Part shown: positions 1-6,890 of the stretch, in pieces
How positions within the stretch are numbered: position 1 is the stretch's first letter
How the letters are laid out: each line of letters begins with the position of its first letter
Assembly: GCA_903885865.1 (NCBI GenBank)
Contig: CAISKH010000586.1
Coordinates: 1 to 9,813, forward strand
DNA from: an uncultured Mucilaginibacter sp.
GTDB taxonomy: Bacteria > Bacteroidota > Bacteroidia > Sphingobacteriales > Sphingobacteriaceae
Direction of reading: 5' to 3'
Length of the DNA stretch: 9,813 bases
Position numbers and translations under genes: made by a program
The notes under the pieces: generated by a model
The model's database searches: none
Told to the model about the DNA's origin: nothing
Seen by the model: only the letters and a program-made list of their open reading frames with translations

Positions 1-203
1 AAATTGGCAATAGAATCCCCAGTCAAAATCGGGCAAACTGCCACACCTTCTCGAAAAGTTTTTCCTTGAACCGTTATGGTTTTTCCAGTAGGAGTTGCAG
101 CAGAAGCAGCGCATAAAGCGTATTCTTGATTTTTACAAATTCCAATGTTTGCTGAATGAGCATTTAAAGAAATAAAAAATAAAACAAAAAGTATTTTTTT
201 CAT
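1..203 (-). CDS. Secreted small protein, 3' part cut off by window edge
   Basis: This is a partial gene of 67 visible codons, below the usual ORF length cut-off. The chosen ATG (203-201) opens a textbook signal peptide: MKK, then a hydrophobic core (ILFVLFFISL), then an AHSA-type cleavage site at residues 15-18. The mature part starts NIGICKNQEYALCAASAAT and has cysteines at residues 23, 31 and, further on, 58, so a disulphide-bonded periplasmic or extracellular product is likely. I do not recognise its function. An AAGG ribosome site lies 7 nt upstream. A longer start is possible: ATG at 251, in frame, overlapping the primase stop as ATGA and preceded by GGAGG with a 9-nt spacer, would add 16 residues. 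The visible segment is about 34% G+C, visibly more AT-rich than the replication genes, which fits an acquired accessory gene. A perfect TATAAT (240-235, minus strand) lies just upstream but has no convincing -35 box. Confidence 0.75.
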   Translation of the reverse strand, partial: MKKILFVLFFISLNAHSANIGICKNQEYALCAASAATPTGKTITVQGKTFREGVAVCPILTGDSIAN

Positions 204-247
204 TTTGTTACCTTTTCTATTGAGTGGGCATATCATTATAGCGTGAA

Positions 248-2602
248 TCATTTTAGTGTCCCTCCTGTAATTGCTACTACCTTATTGCTATCCCATTTAG
301 GCTCCGCAAGATTGCGGATTTGCGAACTATTCATGCCCGCCACCACAGATGGCTCGGCAAAGATATGCTTTTTGGAACTATTCTCAGTGGAGCATATCCG
401 CCCGCAATCACGCCAGCCTGCCTCTTTAAGCGCGTGAAGCAATGCGGCGGGGGGAACCTTTACCCCATGAGGAATAGACCCTGCCAAGCGATCACAGACC
501 GGGTGGAACGGGCTACTGATAATGCCGTGCGCGAACTCTCCTAGCTTGTTGCGTATCATTTCAATGATATGCCCCTCAGCCGGTGAGCGTCCATGCTCGA
601 TCAGATTGAGTTTGTATTCTGTGGTGGCAGGGGCCGCGCCGGGCAGAAACGCTGATACATCGCGCGTCCATAAATAGGCCGCCACTTGAGCGAATCCCCC
701 TTGGTTGAACCAGCGCCACATGGCGGCACCTTCTTCGTCAGCCATCTTTGGGGCTTCGGATAATATGCAGAACCAGCGGCGATCTTGCAATGCCAAGGTA
801 ATGGGTATCTGCTCATTGGAAAATGCCAGAACAAACCCGCGATTCGCCATTTGATAGGGGTGCAGACCCTTGCGGTTAATGTTCAGCATTTCAGGGGGCG
901 CTGCGATAATAGGCTTCAGCTTGTTAGCCAAAGCCCGGCGCGAAGCGGCGTCCGGCTCTTTTAATTCGTTGATAATAAGCACTTCAGATTCAAGATCGTA
1001 GCCCCATTGCGAGCCGATGGTATCCGAATCCATATACCCGCGGTTTTTAAGATAAGGGCCACAGACCGACCAGATGAAAGGTGCCCACAGGGAATCCTTG
1101 CCGCAGCCTTCATCCCCCACATGAAGCACCGCATGATTGATCTTGATGGCTGGTTCCTTTAATTTGAACGCCATAATATCTAGGATATGCTCGCGGTCAC
1201 GCTCTATGGGCACCAGCTTGTGCAATAGATCAAGCCATAAGGATATATCCCCCCCACCCTGTGCGGATATATCAGGACGGGCATTGACCCATCGGTTGCC
1301 GTATTTATCGCCTTGCATCCCCACGAATACCCCTTCACCGGCGGCGTAGGTGAGATTGGTTAGCAATGCAGCGCCTTGTACTTCCCGACGCTCATCAAAA
1401 TGTATGGATGCCTCTACGCGCCGGTTGTTGGTATGGACAGAATTGCAAGGTACATGGCGAAATATGGCATTAAAAGCCCCACGCGACAATTCGCGCCTGA
1501 ACTCAAGATCGAAATAGGAATCATTAGCAATAACATAGGCGAAACGGGTATGCCACTCCTCTTTTTTCACACGCCCTAATTCCCGCGCTTCCATTTCCTC
1601 AAGTAAAGTATCGTTTCTGCGAGCGAACATACCTTCAGGTGTGAGGTCAGCCAAAGCTGTTGTGAAAGCATTGGTTAATAATTCGGCCCGTACGCCGGGG
1701 GTTCGCCGCGGGCCGCCCCAATCGGCGACAATTTCAAGATACTTATTGGAATCAATATGCTGGCAATGTTCATGCCAGCAACAAAATGAACGTGAAGCGG
1801 GATGATACCGCGCCATAGGATTGCTATCCGTATGTGCGTCCGCATTGGGGCATAGCACTCCATACCAGCCCGCCGTATTGCCGTCCTCGATGATTTCGTT
1901 ATTCTCGGATAGCCATGCCAATACATCATCGCCGCCATCGTCAGCTAAATGAATGGTGTGGGTGCCTGTGGTATCAGCAGCGCCCGGCACCACACCCAAG
2001 GCGGTGCAGATTTGATCTAAAGTAAACTCACGCTCGCGGTGGAACTCCAATAGTTTGGATTCAAAGTTATTCTTGCCGGGCTTCAGGTTGACAGAGCCGG
2101 GGATGCGGAAGTTACGCACCGGATTGATAGCGCCTTTATCCGTAAAGCCCGCTGCTGCAATAGCTTTGATTGCGGCGCTGAAGTCATTTTTGGTGGGTGC
2201 GCCATCCACGGTGAAAGCATAGCCCCATTGCTGATTGCCGGAGGACGTTTCAATTTTCCATGTGGGGGGCAAAGGAGGTTCTTTGGATTTGGTGCCTATG
2301 TCATCCAGCACCATAACCAAGACATATTCGCAATTAGCCGCTGATGCGGATAGTTTGCCGTCAACGAACCGTTCCAATAAATAGGAGCCAGTATTGCCAT
2401 ACCATGAACCTTGCCCGCGAACGGTAAAATTCTCCGGCAGAGAGGGCATCCATACATATTGCGGCGTGTTGTCCAAATGCAGCAGGGGTAGTCCTTGCTT
2501 CATCTTTTCTTTTTGCCGCACAATCAGGCTGGTTTCGCCTTCTGCTGCCAATCCTTGTAAATACTCAACAAAATCAATCTGTGATATTATTTGTCCAGCC
2601 AT
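248..2602 (-). CDS. Primase-helicase fusion (RepB-like AEP primase + SF3/D5-like helicase)
   Basis: This 784-residue protein probably primes and unwinds DNA at the phage fork. The N-terminal third resembles RepB-like archaeo-eukaryotic primases: a hydrophobic strand ending in D100-D101 (VLDDIGTK), then KIETSSGNQQWGY (116-128), then RNFRIPGSVNLK (163-174). A Cys/His cluster follows (C251, H257, C274, C275, H277, C280, H282), likely a zinc site. The C-terminal part is a superfamily 3 / DUF5906-type helicase: Walker A GDEGCGKD (496-503, K502), Walker B VLIINE (541-546), sensor asparagine in AFSNE (N596) and candidate arginine fingers at DRRW (R608/R609). SF3 helicases usually act as hexamers. 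Start: ATG 2602 has AGGGGA six bases upstream; an upstream in-frame GTG at 2638 lies inside a terminator stem and lacks a ribosome site. It lies 59 bp downstream of the polymerase gene. Domain assignment is from motifs I can see; the exact family name is inferred. Confidence 0.88.
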   Translation of the reverse strand: MAGQIISQIDFVEYLQGLAAEGETSLIVRQKEKMKQGLPLLHLDNTPQYVWMPSLPENFTVRGQGSWYGNTGSYLLERFVDGKLSASAANCEYVLVMVLDDIGTKSKEPPLPPTWKIETSSGNQQWGYAFTVDGAPTKNDFSAAIKAIAAAGFTDKGAINPVRNFRIPGSVNLKPGKNNFESKLLEFHREREFTLDQICTALGVVPGAADTTGTHTIHLADDGGDDVLAWLSENNEIIEDGNTAGWYGVLCPNADAHTDSNPMARYHPASRSFCCWHEHCQHIDSNKYLEIVADWGGPRRTPGVRAELLTNAFTTALADLTPEGMFARRNDTLLEEMEARELGRVKKEEWHTRFAYVIANDSYFDLEFRRELSRGAFNAIFRHVPCNSVHTNNRRVEASIHFDERREVQGAALLTNLTYAAGEGVFVGMQGDKYGNRWVNARPDISAQGGGDISLWLDLLHKLVPIERDREHILDIMAFKLKEPAIKINHAVLHVGDEGCGKDSLWAPFIWSVCGPYLKNRGYMDSDTIGSQWGYDLESEVLIINELKEPDAASRRALANKLKPIIAAPPEMLNINRKGLHPYQMANRGFVLAFSNEQIPITLALQDRRWFCILSEAPKMADEEGAAMWRWFNQGGFAQVAAYLWTRDVSAFLPGAAPATTEYKLNLIEHGRSPAEGHIIEMIRNKLGEFAHGIISSPFHPVCDRLAGSIPHGVKVPPAALLHALKEAGWRDCGRICSTENSSKKHIFAEPSVVAGMNSSQIRNLAEPKWDSNKVVAITGGTLK

Positions 2603-2628
2603 TTTAGTTCCCCTGCTAGTTTGGTCAG

Positions 2629-2659
2629 AAAAGCCCACTCCTTATTGGGGTGGGCTTTT
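2629..2659 (-). terminator. Hairpin terminator after the polymerase gene
   Basis: A 13-bp stem (2629-2641 with 2647-2659, one G-T pair) encloses the 5-nt loop TTATT. It starts 2 bp beyond the polymerase stop codon. On the minus strand the descending arm ends GGGCTTTTCTGA, giving only a short U-run, so it may be a leaky terminator. The plus-strand reading also ends in TTTTC, so it could act in both directions. It separates polymerase from primase although both are transcribed leftward, and I see no room for a promoter between the hairpin and the primase start. Confidence 0.75.
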
Positions 2660-2661
2660 CG

Positions 2662-4638
2662 CTATTTGCCATATCGTGACATTATCTTGCTTTCAGTTGC
2701 CAGTGGCAGATCAGAACACCACGGCGGCGGCGTACACATGATTTGATTGGTTCGGTGCAGCACTTTTTCCGCTTCTTTTTCTTTGCACTCAATGACAATT
2801 TCATCATGCGCCGTCAATACTACATTATCAATCTGACGTAAGGCATTGCGTAATAAATCATTAGCAGCGGCTTGGCAGATATTTTCAACGGCTATACCAT
2901 GCCAAAGCCGCGCTCTGGGCCATTCTTTATCGTCGGATTTGGCTTTCCATGCGGCTTTTGCATAAGTAATGCCGTCATCATCAAGTTTTGCGAAGGGATA
3001 GCACAACGCGCGCCTTGATGGAAGCATATACCAAAGATGCACGCCGTCATAGAGATAGGTAACGCGCCCTGCGGTGAACTCATACCCCGGATTTCGCATG
3101 GCGCGGGTATAAGCTTCTTCTATTTCGTACCAGTATTGCACTGCCCATTGATTTAATCTACGCCAAGTATTTACAGTAATTTGAGATTGGGTGTCATCCA
3201 TAACAAGGCCATAAAGTCGCCCCATAGCTGAAAATGCTTTTACGCCGCCCCCGTATCCGCAAGCGAGTATAGACACTTTACCTACTTGACGCTGCCCCTT
3301 ATTAATCTCCGATTCAGCCGTGAAAAACATTTTTGAGGCTTCACGAACGTATATATCTTTGCCCGCTGCAAATGCTTCAAGTAATTCAGCAGCTAATGGG
3401 CTATTAGACAGCCACGGATTAAGGCGGGCTTCAATAGATGCCCAATCAAGCACAACAAATACGTTACCCTCGGCGGGTATGAGCGCGGGGCGCAGCATAC
3501 CTTTCAGCACTTCACTAACACTAATACCGTGAGCAGGCACAAGCGGCAGGTTACTGAGCATAGCTTCGCGCACTGCTACAGGATCGTCAGCGGTTTTTCG
3601 TGCCATATTCTGTAGCTGTAAACCAATGGATGATAACCTACCCGTAGCCCCGCCGCCATTGAACATAAACGCTCCGCGCACCCGATGATCTTCCACATCA
3701 GCCAGATTAGCCATGCGTGTGAACTTGGCTACGCTTGATGCCCAAATATCCGTGGCGCATTGCAATACATCGGCTACAGAATATGGCACTTCATCGGGGT
3801 ATTCTTCAGCCATCGCAAGAAGGTTAGTTCGTACTGTTTTATCAACAGATTGCTTGGCTTCGCCGCCTATATAGACCGTCATTAACTTCAAGGCTTCTGG
3901 CCCAAGTCGCGCTTGCACCCATTTACGCATTTTTGGGCTTCTGACACTGGTGATAGCACCATCAGTAATATCCTGCACCAAAGTTTCCACTTCTTTTAAC
4001 TCAATGTCTGCGTATCGTTTAGCTGCCAGCGCCAAAGGAACGTCCACCAGCACACCGCGGTCATTAACTTTTTCATTCAGGTGATAATCGCTTAATTCTT
4101 CATCAGTTAATTGACGCATGGCAAGGCTGACCGCTCGCATAGCGCGAACGTCTTGCTTGCAATAGTCATACATTTCAGCTAACAATTCAGGGTCATTGCT
4201 AAACTTACCCTCGCTATTGGGGATGCTTAACTGCCGAATGAGATACCCCCCACGAAAATCTTTTTTCATGCCCATGCCCGCAAAGCGGCCTACGTCCTCT
4301 AACGATCCCGGGAAACAATTTGCGCGGGCTTGTGCTGCGGTGCAATACCAGCTTTCCAATGCGGGTTCTGGTACATTATATTGAGGACAGACTACATACC
4401 AAGTAATGAGGCGATCAAAGGCCGCGTTATGCGCCCGAATTTGATGCCCCGCCTTGAAATGTTCTGCGACTTCATAAGGAAAAGGATCAGTAGGCAACCA
4501 CAACTGCACTTCTTCATCGTCAAAGGCATAAGCGATGCACAACGCATCAGTAGACGCGTGTTGGGCGTAATTATATGCGCCTGATAAGGGCAAATCGCAG
4601 CGACTTCTAGTTTCGTAATCAATCCAAAGAATTGACAT
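2662..4638 (-). CDS. Phage family A DNA polymerase with 3'-5' proofreading domain
   Basis: This 658-residue replicative polymerase has an exonuclease domain at the N-terminus (WIDYET with D7/E9; HNAAFD with D75; YCKQD with Y159/D163) followed by a Pol I-type polymerase domain. Visible elements are the thumb/palm TGRLSS (332-337), motif A LDWASIEAR (D398, E403), motif B RQVGK...GYG (R450, K454, Y462) and motif C AHDE (H611, D612, E613). All catalytic residues of both activities are present. It lacks the 5'-3' nuclease domain of bacterial Pol I, as is normal in phages. The residue aligned with E. coli Phe762 is Leu458, a variant associated with temperate phages. Start: ATG 4638 with GGAG 5 nt upstream. 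Hairpins flank the gene on both sides, suggesting that it is expressed at its own level within the leftward operon. Confidence 0.95.
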   Translation of the reverse strand: MSILWIDYETRSRCDLPLSGAYNYAQHASTDALCIAYAFDDEEVQLWLPTDPFPYEVAEHFKAGHQIRAHNAAFDRLITWYVVCPQYNVPEPALESWYCTAAQARANCFPGSLEDVGRFAGMGMKKDFRGGYLIRQLSIPNSEGKFSNDPELLAEMYDYCKQDVRAMRAVSLAMRQLTDEELSDYHLNEKVNDRGVLVDVPLALAAKRYADIELKEVETLVQDITDGAITSVRSPKMRKWVQARLGPEALKLMTVYIGGEAKQSVDKTVRTNLLAMAEEYPDEVPYSVADVLQCATDIWASSVAKFTRMANLADVEDHRVRGAFMFNGGGATGRLSSIGLQLQNMARKTADDPVAVREAMLSNLPLVPAHGISVSEVLKGMLRPALIPAEGNVFVVLDWASIEARLNPWLSNSPLAAELLEAFAAGKDIYVREASKMFFTAESEINKGQRQVGKVSILACGYGGGVKAFSAMGRLYGLVMDDTQSQITVNTWRRLNQWAVQYWYEIEEAYTRAMRNPGYEFTAGRVTYLYDGVHLWYMLPSRRALCYPFAKLDDDGITYAKAAWKAKSDDKEWPRARLWHGIAVENICQAAANDLLRNALRQIDNVVLTAHDEIVIECKEKEAEKVLHRTNQIMCTPPPWCSDLPLATESKIMSRYGK

Positions 4639-4654
4639 AATTGCTCCACAAAGG

Positions 4655-4686
4655 AAAAAACTGCCGCCACAAGAAGGCGGCGGCAG
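4655..4686 (-). terminator. Rho-independent terminator between accessory gene and polymerase
   Basis: An 8-bp GC-rich stem, CTGCCGCC (4661-4668) with GGCGGCAG (4679-4686), is followed on the minus strand by six uninterrupted T residues (4660-4655). This is the classical intrinsic terminator layout. It lies 9 bp past the stop of the 4696-5367 gene and 16 bp before the polymerase start, leaving no space for a new promoter, so polymerase expression needs read-through, anti-termination or a promoter inside the upstream gene. Confidence 0.85.
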
Positions 4687-4695
4687 TGGTTAGAA

Positions 4696-5367
4696 CTAGA
4701 CTGTCCTGCGACGGCGACCAGCAGCCACTTCAGAATTTGCACTTTCGACCTTTTCAGTTGCAGTTGTATCTACCTCTAGTTTAGGTTGGTCGGGGTCAGT
4801 GTTATCCATTGTCGCCCACTTCATAATTTCAAAAACAGGCGTGAATATCTTGCCATAGCGATCATGGATATAGTGCTCAGTGCCCAATGCAACAGTAGCG
4901 ACAGGCGTTTCTGGCTCAGCCATAATATGTGTGGCAATTTCACTTCCCAACTTTTGCGCTGCGCGACGACCACCAACAGAAGCGGTGGCAAAGCGTACTT
5001 CTACCCCTTCATCAGCGCCCGTAATACAGACCATTGAAAAACCAATTTGCTGTTCCCAACCTTTGCGGGCACCGGCAGGGGCTTCCTGCAATTCAGGTAA
5101 GGGTTGTGTGATCTTAACCATCTTCTCCCCCAACAATTCACCATCACCCCATGCAACATACCCATGAATGAATGAGAAAGGGTTGACTACCCAAAGCGAA
5201 TCTTTTTCAATTTCAACCTGATCTACCCCATAAGTCCAGTGTCCTGTCTTATCCATTTTGATAAGTATATCCGCGCCACCTGTGATTTTTGCGTTAGCGC
5301 GTAGCCCTTCTGCCAAATCCTTCAATGCTGGCAGCCCTGCGTTTTTGAATACTGTAACATTTGACAT
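4696..5367 (-). CDS. Replication-module accessory protein, probable ssDNA-binding protein
   Basis: This 223-residue soluble protein has no signal peptide or membrane segment. I recognise no catalytic motif. The body is rich in aromatic and glycine positions (GHWTYGVDQ at 42-50; SLWVVNPFSFIHGYVAWGDGE at about 57-77; YGKIFTPVFEIMKW near 170-183), which fits a beta-rich OB-like fold. The last ~35 residues are a low-complexity tail (Asp/Thr/Glu/Ser) ending in the basic cluster GRRRRTV. In comparable phage modules the slot between a DUF2800-type nuclease and a family A polymerase is often held by a DUF2815 or other ssDNA-binding protein; this sequence does not look like a plain DUF2815 member. The function is therefore inferred from position and composition. 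Start ATG 5367 has AAGGA 7 nt upstream; the gap to the preceding stop is 12 bp, so it is co-transcribed with the nuclease. A strong terminator follows it. Confidence 0.7.
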   Translation of the reverse strand: MSNVTVFKNAGLPALKDLAEGLRANAKITGGADILIKMDKTGHWTYGVDQVEIEKDSLWVVNPFSFIHGYVAWGDGELLGEKMVKITQPLPELQEAPAGARKGWEQQIGFSMVCITGADEGVEVRFATASVGGRRAAQKLGSEIATHIMAEPETPVATVALGTEHYIHDRYGKIFTPVFEIMKWATMDNTDPDQPKLEVDTTATEKVESANSEVAAGRRRRTV

Positions 5368-5379
5368 TTTAATATCCTT

Positions 5380-6507
5380 TTAATTTAATTTAGAAAGGGC
5401 GTCAGAAATTTGGCGTCCAATTTGCAACACCGCCGGGCGAGGATCAGAATCCTCGGCAAGCGTACTCCCCGAACTGACAGAAATAACCAATTCATCAGGC
5501 AGTTGAAGGCCATGCTTTTTAAGCACTTTCTCCGCTTGCGGCGGTGAAATCAGTTGTTCCATAATCAGTTCGTTAAGTTCTAAGCCCAAAGCTGTTAATT
5601 TAATAATGGCTTTATCGGGGCTGGCCCATTGCCGTGATGCACGTTTAGCTACCAGCTTATAACCGGGTACTTTAATATCAGTTTCCAGTAATTGATGGGC
5701 CAATTTCCTTACGTCCGCTATCCATTCTTCAACAATTTCAGCTTGAGTTAAAAATGCCCCTATTTGTTCGGGGTTTATATTCGCTAACTGCGTGGTAATC
5801 ATACGATCCACCGCGCCGGTCATCAACGGACACAGCGGTTTAGCCGCGCACCAGCGGCAATGCGACCCGGCGCTCATAGGGGCATCCTTGTGCTTTGATT
5901 CGCGCACAGCGGCTATGAGTTGTTTTTCAAATTGTTTGATGCGTTTGACGGTAGTGCGCCATACTTTCATGGCGGGGGGTTGAATGATAGCAATATCCAC
6001 TTCTGTAACATCGTCAAATACCCATGAGAGTGCAGGGGTACGCATGGCAGCGGCGGCATAGAATAGCCCCTGCATATTTTCTTCAGCTTCCACTAATACG
6101 CCAGACCCAAATTTCCAGTCAAGTATTAAAGCGCGATTATCAAGCCGCCCTATCAAATCGGACGAACCAAAAACCCCCGGCATAAAATCGCCAAAATCAA
6201 CTTTGACTTCAGGCGTGAACTCCATTTCGCCTTTAGGGTCTAGTTCACTGAGTTTAGATAGCGCAGGGAGAATTTTGTCATCCAGAAGGTCTTGCGTCAG
6301 TACATGCTCTTTATAGGTCATGCCCAATACTTCTTCAGCGGCTAATCCATGATCGAGTATTTCAGCCATAGCGTTATGTAACAAAGTGCCTTCATCAGCG
6401 TATTTGCTGGATGGTTGCGGGGGCATTTTAGCTACGAGATTAACAGATGCGGGGCAGTTGATTACGCGGGAAGCAGTGGAACCACCAACGATGCTTGAGT
6501 GTTTCAT
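5380..6507 (-). CDS. DUF2800-type RecB/Cas4-like PD-(D/E)XK nuclease with Cys cluster
   Basis: This 375-residue protein is a predicted DNA nuclease of recombination or replication. The full RecB-type signature is visible: H44 in EGTLLHNAMAE (39-49), D117 in GSSDLIGRLD, D130-x-K132 in ILDWKFG, and the QxxxY motif Q146/Y150. Four cysteines are placed as in Cas4/AddB-like iron-sulphur nucleases: C18 (NCPAS) near the N-terminus and C217, C220, C226 (HCRWCAAKPLC) after the nuclease core, so a 4Fe-4S staple is likely. The C-terminal ~130 residues are helical and unassigned. It is the first gene of the leftward arm. ATG 6507 has AAGGG 6 nt upstream, and the mRNA leader from the predicted promoter would be about 31 nt. 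Phage DUF2800 proteins regularly sit beside DNA polymerase genes, as here. Confidence 0.88.
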   Translation of the reverse strand: MKHSSIVGGSTASRVINCPASVNLVAKMPPQPSSKYADEGTLLHNAMAEILDHGLAAEEVLGMTYKEHVLTQDLLDDKILPALSKLSELDPKGEMEFTPEVKVDFGDFMPGVFGSSDLIGRLDNRALILDWKFGSGVLVEAEENMQGLFYAAAAMRTPALSWVFDDVTEVDIAIIQPPAMKVWRTTVKRIKQFEKQLIAAVRESKHKDAPMSAGSHCRWCAAKPLCPLMTGAVDRMITTQLANINPEQIGAFLTQAEIVEEWIADVRKLAHQLLETDIKVPGYKLVAKRASRQWASPDKAIIKLTALGLELNELIMEQLISPPQAEKVLKKHGLQLPDELVISVSSGSTLAEDSDPRPAVLQIGRQISDALSKLN

Positions 6508-6544
6508 TATTCGCCCTTTTTAGGTTAATTTAATCTGAACGCTC

Positions 6545-6572
6545 AATGTATCACATTAAACAAACTTGTCAA
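6545..6572 (-). promoter_or_regulatory. Leftward promoter of the replication operon
   Basis: On the minus strand a perfect TTGACA -35 (6572-6567), a 16-bp spacer and TACATT -10 (6550-6545) preceded by TGA form an extended -10 sigma70-like promoter. The predicted start is near 6538, about 31 nt ahead of the nuclease ATG. The -10 lies in a small palindrome, AATGT-GAT-ACATT, that could be a repressor site. The -35 bases are shared with the rightward promoter. Confidence 0.65.
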
Positions 6573-6594
6573 ATAGTTTTTTATGCTATATATT
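6566..6594 (+). promoter_or_regulatory. Rightward promoter for VRR-NUC/SNF2 operon
   Basis: TTGTCA (6566-6571), a 17-bp spacer and TATATT (6589-6594) form a good sigma70-like promoter. Its -35 overlaps that of the leftward promoter. The expected transcription start (about 6600-6602) falls immediately before the ATG at 6603, so the transcript would have almost no 5' leader. The stretch CTTGTCAAATAGTTTTTT is nearly repeated in the promoter at 8361. Confidence 0.65.
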
Positions 6595-6602
6595 GATTCC
6601 CC

Positions 6603-6890
6603 ATGAACACTTCAGAACGCAGCATAGAACAGCATTTCATCTGGGCAGTCCTTATGCTCGGGGGAAAAACCTATAAATTCAGGTCAGTAACGCAAAACGG
6701 CGTGGCTGATCGTATCGCCTGTCTGCCTGACGGTTCTACTTGGTTCGTAGAGATCAAACAGGCTAAAGGAAAGCTATCCAAATTACAAACACTTTTTGCT
6801 GCCGATGTTATTGCATTGCGGCAAACTTATGCTTGTCTACGATCAAAGGAAGATATAAACGAATGGATGTATGCGAGGAAAGGGCTTTGA
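6603..6890 (+). CDS. VRR-NUC domain nuclease
   Basis: This 95-residue single-domain protein is of the phage VRR-NUC type, a PD-(D/E)XK-like fold seen in Holliday-junction or flap nucleases (FAN1-related) and often beside an SNF2 helicase in phages. Catalytic residues are visible: E9 near the N-terminus, D36 in NGVADRIA, E50-x-K52 in FVEIKQAKGKLS and Q62 in KLQ. Length is normal for the stand-alone phage family. The start is fixed by an in-frame TGA at 6594-6596 just upstream, with E9 leaving no later start. No Shine-Dalgarno site precedes the ATG (the bases are GATTCCCC), which together with the position of the -10 box points to leaderless translation. It is probably translationally coupled to the SNF2 gene through a 4-bp overlap. 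Confidence 0.9.
   Translation: MNTSERSIEQHFIWAVLMLGGKTYKFRSVTQNGVADRIACLPDGSTWFVEIKQAKGKLSKLQTLFAADVIALRQTYACLRSKEDINEWMYARKGL

Noticed and set aside
235..240. Perfect TATAAT upstream of the secreted gene
   Set aside because: No acceptable -35 hexamer at 15-19 bp and no extended -10 TG, so it was not listed as a promoter.
2603..2638. Longer primase start at GTG 2638
   Set aside because: The GTG lies inside the terminator stem with no ribosome site, whereas ATG 2602 has AGGGGA at good spacing.
2681..2709. CTGCCA-N17-GATAAT in the 3' end of the polymerase gene as a primase promoter
   Set aside because: The -35 matches only 4 of 6 bases, and transcription would begin just before the terminator hairpin, so it would not serve the primase well.
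2394..2741. 115-codon plus-strand open frame across the polymerase-primase junction
   Set aside because: It runs antisense to two well-supported genes, spans the terminator hairpin, has no ribosome site and encodes no recognisable protein.
4392..4742. 116-codon minus-strand open frame overlapping polymerase start and accessory gene end
   Set aside because: It reads through the terminator in another frame and overlaps two strongly supported genes on the same strand.
6545..6560. CRP-like half site TGTGA near the leftward -10
   Set aside because: The second half site TCACA is absent at the required spacing; it fits better as part of the short AATGT-GAT-ACATT palindrome.
6833..6886. Upstream starts of the SNF2 gene (TTG 6833, ATG 6863)
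   Set aside because: Both lie deep in the VRR-NUC gene with poor or distant ribosome sites; TTG 6887 has AGGA at 7 nt, a 4-bp stop overlap and matches the expected N-terminus. ATG 6863 cannot be fully excluded.
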